NCBI GenBank assembly: GCA_020809705.1
Contig: CP085825.1
Location: 4,092,001 to 4,156,000 of the forward strand
Source: Calonectria ilicicola
Lineage: Eukaryota > Ascomycota > Sordariomycetes > Hypocreales > Nectriaceae
DNA: 64,000 bases
Reading direction: 5' to 3'
Every line of letters begins with the position of its first letter. Position 1 is the stretch's first letter. Below are positions 58,565-64,000 of the stretch, in pieces. The notes under the pieces are model-generated. The model was not told the origin of the DNA. It searched no databases and saw nothing but the letters and a program-made list of their open reading frames with translations. A program made the position numbers and the translations under genes.

Positions 58565-60124
58565 ATGGCCGAACCAGCAAAGCCAGCTACCACCGAGCAG
58601 GACATCAACCCCTGGTCCGTAGAAGGTGCCCAGGGCGAGAATGGCGAGGTTGTTGCCATTAACTACGATGCCATTTGCGAGTGAGTGTTCCGAAGCCGTT
58701 CCGGATCGGAACTGGTGTCATTTTGAAATGCTAACATGGCTTTTTTTCTTTTCTTTTCTTTCTAGAAAGTGGAAGACAACCAAGATTGACCATGCTTTGC
58801 TCGAGCGCTTTGAGAAGGTGACGGGCCACAAGCCGCACCGCTGGTTGCGACGAGGTCTCTTCTTCAGCCATCGCGACTTTGACAAGATCCTGACCCGATA
58901 CGAGCGCGGCGAGCCTTTCTTCTTGTACACTGGTCGCGGTCCCAGCACTGGCAGCTTGCACCTCGGTCACACGATTCCCCTCAAATTCACAAAGTGGCTG
59001 CAGGATGTGTTCGACGTGCCACTGGTCTTCATGTTGACTGATGATGAGAAGGCCCTGTTCAAGCCCAGCCTGACTTTCGAGGACACTCTGTCGTACGCCA
59101 TGGAGAATGCGCGAGACATTATTGCTCTAGGATTTGACGTCAAGAAGACCTTCCTCTACAGTGATTTGAAGTACCTGAGCAACCACTTCCTCATGAACGC
59201 CTGGGAGTTTTCCAAGCTCGTCACCTTCAACCAGGTCCGTGGTGCTTTCGGCTTCAATGAGAGGTATGCAGCAACCATTGGCTCCAATTGCAATAATGAA
59301 AGCCTTGCTAACCATGTACAGCTCCAACGTCGGCCAGATCTTCTTCCCTTCGGTCCAGTGCGTGGCTGCCTTTGCCACCTCATACCCTGAAATCTGGTCC
59401 GACAAGCCTGCCGAAGTGCGAACCAAGGCCATTGCCAAGATTCCTTGCCTCATTCCCATGGGCATTGACCAGGATCCTTACTTCCGCCTTCTTCGAGACA
59501 ACGCCCACCGCATGCGCTACCCTTCGCCTAAGCCTGCTTTGATTCATTCCAAGTTCCTTACTGCCCTTCAGGGTGCTGGTGGCAAGATGTCATCGTCAAA
59601 CCCCAACTCAGCCATCTTCATGACTGATACTGCCAACCAGATCAAGGTATGTACATCTCTCGTATATTTCTGAACCCCAAGGTTGTTGAATGGTTCATGA
59701 TCTCTAACCCATCTCTTCCATCCAACAGAAAAAGATCAACAAGTTCGCCTTCAGCGGTGGTCAGGTTAACGTTGAGGAGCACCGCAAACTAGGAGGCAAC
59801 CCTGACGTCGATGTGTCTTACATTTACCTGACCTACTTTGAGGACGACGACGAGAAGCTGGAGAAGATCTACAAGGACTACAAGAGCGGCGAGCTTCTGA
59901 CCGGAGAGCTCAAGAAGATGGCCATTGAGGCCCTGCAGCCTTTCGTTGAGGAATTCCAGCAGCAGCGCAAGCTTGTCACGGATGAGGTGCTGGATTCGTT
60001 CATGAAGCCTCGAAAGCTAGAGTGGAAGGGAAACCAGAACCCCGTCAAGGAGGAGCCAAAGAAGGAGGAGAAGAAGCCTGCTGCGACCACCGAGCTGCCA
60101 ATCCGAGAAAAAGAGGATAAATAA
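58565..60124 (+). CDS. Cytoplasmic tryptophanyl-tRNA synthetase
   Basis: This class I aminoacyl-tRNA synthetase charges tRNA-Trp for cytosolic translation. Four exons (58565-58680, 58766-59263, 59322-59646, 59729-60124) give 444 residues, between the yeast and animal enzymes. The introns are 85, 58 and 82 nt. Visible motifs are the HIGH equivalent HLGH (104-107) in [17 protein letters not shown], the eukaryotic TrpRS signatures [10 protein letters not shown] and [20 protein letters not shown], the tryptophan-pocket segment [16 protein letters not shown], and the KMSKS equivalent KMSSS (about 293-297). The C-terminal anticodon-binding part contains [12 protein letters not shown] and [19 protein letters not shown]. 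It ends in a Lys/Glu-rich tail ([11 protein letters not shown]) common in fungal enzymes. No mitochondrial presequence is seen, so a separate mitochondrial enzyme is expected elsewhere. Confidence 0.96.
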
Positions 60125-60674
60125 TGGAATCGCGGGAGAAAAAGAGAAGCATTGCCAGGTCACTTTGAGAAGGATAGCTAGCGTGGGAAAAGAAAAATTA
60201 AGAGACGAGACAAGAAACAAGAAACGTGACGAGAAGGGAAATAGATAGAATTATCCGCTCTCCACCTTTCTTTCTATATACCCATCTTACAAAAAGCTAC
60301 TTTGTCTCGCTGGGATCAACTCGTCCAACAAAAATATTTCTCGTCATCTTTGCTCGCAGGGATGTGCCCGAGATGAACCGTCCTGTCAACTCCGGGAAGC
60401 CCGCCTAACTCCAGGGGGGGAATACTGAGCAACAAATACCACCCTAACCACCTTGACAGCAAAAAACAAAAACCACCCATGGCCAACCTAACCAAATCCC
60501 GGGCGAACACACTGAGCCTGGGCGCCGGGGGGGGAGTATCAAAAGAAGGGAATGAGAAAATGAGCAAAAAAGGGAGGGGCCTCGTCTCGTCGTCAAATTC
60601 GTAGTTCGTAAAGCAGTTTGTTCTTTGTTTTTCTTTCTTTTTTTTTTGGAAATTTGATTGAATATCTGCCGTGG
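60125..60674. other. Convergent 3' spacer
   Basis: A 550-bp stretch holds the 3' ends of the TrpRS and Dsn1 genes, with A/T and G runs. No gene was seen. Confidence 0.6.
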
Positions 60675-62288
60675 TCAACCACCCTCTGGTAGTATGCTGC
60701 CCAGACTCCTGAGCACTTCGATCACGGGCATTTCCTTTGTTCTCGCGCTGGCCTTTTCCCGCTCCTCGCGCTGGCGCAGGCGCAGGGCGCTAATGCTCAG
60801 GACCTTGTCAGCCTCTTTGCTTCCCATCAGAACACGTTGCTCGAGCTTGTGGACATTGTCCGCAAGCTGGTCGATTTGGAACTCGAGCGAGGCCTGGATG
60901 GTGCGTAAACGGCTTTCGGTTTGTGATCGAATAACATCAAACGACGCTGCTTCATCCGCCAGGAAACCTCTGATTTTGCCCTCTTCCGGGTCCAGTAAAT
61001 CGAAATCCGGCAACACAATCGGTCCAGTCTCGCTTTCGGTAAACAGAGGTTGCTGTGTTGGCGGTTGTTTCCGTATTGACTGCCAGGCCTTCTTTTCTTC
61101 TTGTAATCTATGCATCGAGTCAGAAACCAAAGCCAATAGTGAAAGACTTCCAAAAAAGCTGTTCGCACTAACCTTTGAACATTAATCTCCAGCTGAGCCA
61201 ACTTCTCATCGAGCTCGATATTCCTGGGATTGGGTTTGAGGGCAACAGGAGCCTTGGGTACAGCTGTTTCCTCTTCTCTGCCAAACCAATTCGTGAATTC
61301 TGGTCTGTTTGAAAAGTCCTTGAGCAGCTGATCTTGGATTGCGCGAGCTACGGATGAAGTTAGCATAATCCCGCATCGGTCCATCAGTGAAGTTCTTACC
61401 GCCATGGATAGCATTCGAGTTGAGGGTCCCGTGGCGTGGTTTCTCGATGAGGGAGCGCTCGCCACACCAAGTCAACAGCTGTCTCATTCTCCGAGGCTCT
61501 ACCAAATCGGCCCCAATGTGCTTGAAAAAATCTGCCGGGTTGACCTCTCGATGTGGGATTGCCGCCTGACCATTGTCGATGAGCGAGCTTGCGCGCCGCC
61601 CCCGCATTCCCAAACTACTCCGCCTGCTCCCGTTGCCCTTCTTTCGCATCTCTTTGTTCCGGTTGATGATTGGCGTGTCGCTCATCGGTAGCGCAATCAC
61701 AGCGGATTGCACTGGTGCCTGCTGCGGTGACTCGTCCCAGTTTGGCACAGGTTTCTTTGAGGGTGCCGCCTTGCGACCCTTCTTCTGTGATGATGCGCCA
61801 TTTGTCTGTGGTTGCTCCTCTGGTGGTTCTGGTTGCGGTATTTCCTCCTGCTGGACTTTGGCCGTCTTCTTGGGCCCTCGCTTTTTGGTAACCTTGAGGG
61901 GCGGTTCCTCCTCAATTAACGCGTCCAAACTCGCCTTCTGTCTCGTTGAATTTCTCGTAGTCCTTGTTGTCGTTGCTTCAGTGGCCGTTGCTTTCCCTTT
62001 CGACTTGGCCTTTGTCGTCGCCTCCTCCACCGCGTTGTGTTCTGCCAGCACTTCATTAAAGTCGCGTGCCTTTGCACTTTTCCGACCCCGCGTGGACTTC
62101 CTTGGGGGCTCTGGATCCTCTGGCGAGTCTGCCTTCAACCTCTTCGACTTGCGCACAAATTGGAAATCGTCATCCCGCTCAAAATCGGCGGCGGCTGCTG
62201 AACGATTAGTACCTCGTCCCTGCGCGTCTTCCCAATGCATCATACCGGAGGGTCGCTTGCTCGCCCGTCGCCCCAGCTGGCTACTCAT
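60675..62288 (-). CDS. dsn1: Kinetochore MIND complex subunit Dsn1 (Mis13)
   Basis: Dsn1 is a subunit of the Mis12/MIND complex that joins the inner kinetochore (CENP-C, CENP-T) to Ndc80. Exons are 61400-62288, 61173-61347 and 60675-61107, with introns of 52 and 65 nt; the product is 498 residues. The N-terminal half is basic and disordered with Lys/Arg-rich AT-hook-like pieces (KSTRGRKSAKARD, KKRGPKKTAK). At about 222-236 lies RRSSLGMRGRRASSL, the conserved Aurora-B-target segment. The Mis12-Mtw1 family block follows (IPHREVNPADFFKHIGADL, EPRRMRQLLTWCGERSL). A helical C-terminus includes IQDQLLKDFSNRPEFTNWFGR, the coiled coil IELDEKLAQLEINVQRLQEE and FQIDQLADNVHKLEQRV. The start is the ATG giving MSSQLGRRAS; an in-frame ATG 45 nt upstream is less likely. 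Confidence 0.92.
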
Positions 62289-63772
62289 GCTAATAACTTG
62301 TAGCGTCTGCCGAGTCGTTACCAGAGTCGTCATGGGTGGCGTATTTGGGACCGCATGGACTCCGAGATTTCGGGCGGTGGTCTGGAGGGGGGCTCCGGCA
62401 GTCGATGTTGGTCCGGGAACAGCTCGGTCGCGTCGTCTCCAAGTTCGCGTCGCGTCGTGATACCGTTTCCAGAGGGTGCAAGTGAAGGTTGAAAAGTTGT
62501 GCAGTCAGGTTCCTGGTCCAATTCGCGATGGGTCCGTAAGGCTCCGGGTGACGATGGTGGTTTGCGGGTCGCGACGAGGTTGTGATGGTTGAGGCGCATC
62601 ACCTTGTTTACATGAGGGATGATTTATTGCTTGTCACGCTAAGCCACTTTTGGTCAGCAAGACGCCCCACCCGCCCGGCTCCAAACAAGGTGAGCCACCT
62701 CGTTGTCGACTCCCAAATCTGTATGTGCATGAAACATAATATTGCCCAAATTTATCCATACAAGGAGGGGGAAAAAGTAAAGAAGCCTTGTCAAGTCTCA
62801 ACATAGATCTGATATTTAGCCCTACGTAGAATATTCGTTTCAGATTCGATCCAAATCACCAATCACACAGCAATTTTAATGCGCATACAACACAGTCTTT
62901 GAAATATTCTACTCACTCTACTCTTCCCCATCATCTTCCCTCCACTACCTCATGAATGAGTAGAATCAGTAAGATGTAAACAATTTATCTTTCTCAATAG
63001 TTCACAATAGTCGGGTTCTGTGGCGTAGAAAGTGAGAATGCAACAGAGACACAATCCTTCTAGCGGTACAGTACACATCGCCTGGATCCAACCTCATCTC
63101 ATCGTCACTTTGCACACACACAAACACACAACAATTGGGCGAAATCAAAATCTTGAACAGGTATTTTCATCATTTTCAATTGCGCAACGATTCATTTACC
63201 ACGTAGCTCTTGTTACCTACAGCTACCTGCGAAACCAATTCCCAACACCACCAAAGACGTCATCCCCTTGGTTCCGAGCCCCGTAACGCCTCCAGGCAAA
63301 GTAAATGCCGCCTGGCCAAACACCTTTTTTGATGTACGTCCCGTGTGCCTTGTCAAAAACTTACGTACAAGTGAAATGTTGGCGTCGCGACTCTCATCAA
63401 AGTTTTACCTCTCGAGGGCCGCTCCCCCATAAGAATCCCATGGGTGAGTCCGAGAGAACCAAACCCATTAAACACGAACCCCAGACACCAATCCCCGTCC
63501 GGATGTTCCACTCGTCGCGAATTGTTGTACAGGGCGAAAAAAGGTGAAGATTAAAAAGAAAAAGAAAAAGAAACAATTGGCAAGCCCTCCAGATTTCAGA
63601 ACCTTGTGGCCCTCTGTATATATGTATCATAGTTGGACTCCCACATAGCTTTTTCCGCGACGAGAGACGCGTCACCGCTCTGTCATTGAGGAAAGAAAGG
63701 GTCATCAGTGGATATCATTTTGCCGTCCAAAGGATCCGGCTCATCTTTTTCGTCGTCGGGTTGCGACTCGTT
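62289..63772. other. 1.5-kb intergenic region
   Basis: It contains the dsn1 promoter and the AT-rich 3' flank of the bZIP gene. No supported gene was seen. Confidence 0.55.
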
Positions 63773-64000
63773 CTATGAGAAGCGCCGTTGGACACCCTGG
63801 CCGGCCATGACAGGCTGGTTAGGCATGGGAGCAGCCATGCCGTATGGGTTCATCTGAGGGTTAAAGGGCTCGACAACCTGTGACATAAATGCGCCGTGAA
63901 GGCCCTGCTGTTGGGTCACTGGGCAGTCCTTGTGTGCGAGGAGAAGAGTTTTCAAGTTTACAACTTCCTCTCTCAGTTGAGTAATTTGGGCAGTAAGAGC
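63773..64000 (-). CDS. ATF/CREB-type bZIP transcription factor, C-terminal part
   Basis: Only the last 75 codons are inside the window; the gene continues beyond the right edge. The visible part opens with the end of a leucine zipper (ITQLREEVVNLKTLLL). The motif LLAHKDCPV follows directly, the zipper-end signature of ATF2-type bZIP factors such as fission yeast Atf1 and Aspergillus AtfA. The tail (FNPQMNPYGMAAPMPNQPVM) is Met/Pro/Asn/Gln-rich and ends RRFS. The basic region and any N-terminal MAP-kinase docking sites are not visible. A role in stress response downstream of a Hog1/Sty1-type kinase is inferred from the family. Confidence 0.82.
   Translation of the reverse strand, partial: ALTAQITQLREEVVNLKTLLLAHKDCPVTQQQGLHGAFMSQVVEPFNPQMNPYGMAAPMPNQPVMAGQGVQRRFS

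Overview
The window is nuclear DNA of a filamentous ascomycete, most likely a Sordariomycete and probably Hypocreales. The evidence is short spliceosomal introns (about 50-90 nt, GTRNGT donors and CTAAC/CTGAC-like branch points), pyrimidine-rich promoters, an intron-bearing tRNA-Asp, and proteins typical of the group: an APSES factor StuA, an EsdC-like glycogen-binding-domain protein, a CCG-6-like GPI protein and a fungal Erv25. I see 16 complete protein genes, one partial gene at the right edge and one tRNA. There are no transposons, CRISPR arrays, rRNA or telomeric repeats. The non-coding DNA is not visibly AT-rich or RIP-mutated.

Layout. 0-15.5 kb: a quinone oxidoreductase (-), a CCG-6-like cell-wall protein (+), a propionyl-CoA-synthetase-type acyl-CoA synthetase (+) and a stand-alone Rev1-type BRCT protein (-), separated by 1.5-5.5 kb spacers. 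15.4-30.3 kb: a gene desert of almost 15 kb ending at stuA. 30-40 kb: stuA (+), a coiled-coil Cut12-like spindle-pole-body candidate with a KEN box (+), an amidohydrolase (-) and the EsdC-like protein (-). 42.7-46.5 kb: tRNA-Asp, an HD-domain hydrolase, an F-box protein and a Ser/Gly-repeat GPI protein. 46.5-52 kb: a second large spacer before a roughly 1070-residue disordered serine-rich protein. 55.9-64 kb: compact housekeeping genes, namely U1 snRNP C (-), Erv25 (+), cytoplasmic Trp-tRNA synthetase (+), kinetochore Dsn1/Mis13 (-) and the end of an ATF/CREB-type bZIP factor (-).

The genes do not form a biosynthetic or defence cluster. The strongest theme is developmental and cell-cycle control: StuA with a very long upstream region and a leader bearing uORFs, EsdC-like 6 kb away, and two probable mitotic proteins. 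No clearly new biological system was found. The points most worth a second look are a 6-nt microexon needed to build U1-C, the stuA upstream desert and leader, possible dual mitochondrial/peroxisomal targeting of the acyl-CoA synthetase, and the BRCT protein with a PIP-like tail. Exon boundaries were read by eye from splice motifs, frame and family conservation. No searches were run.
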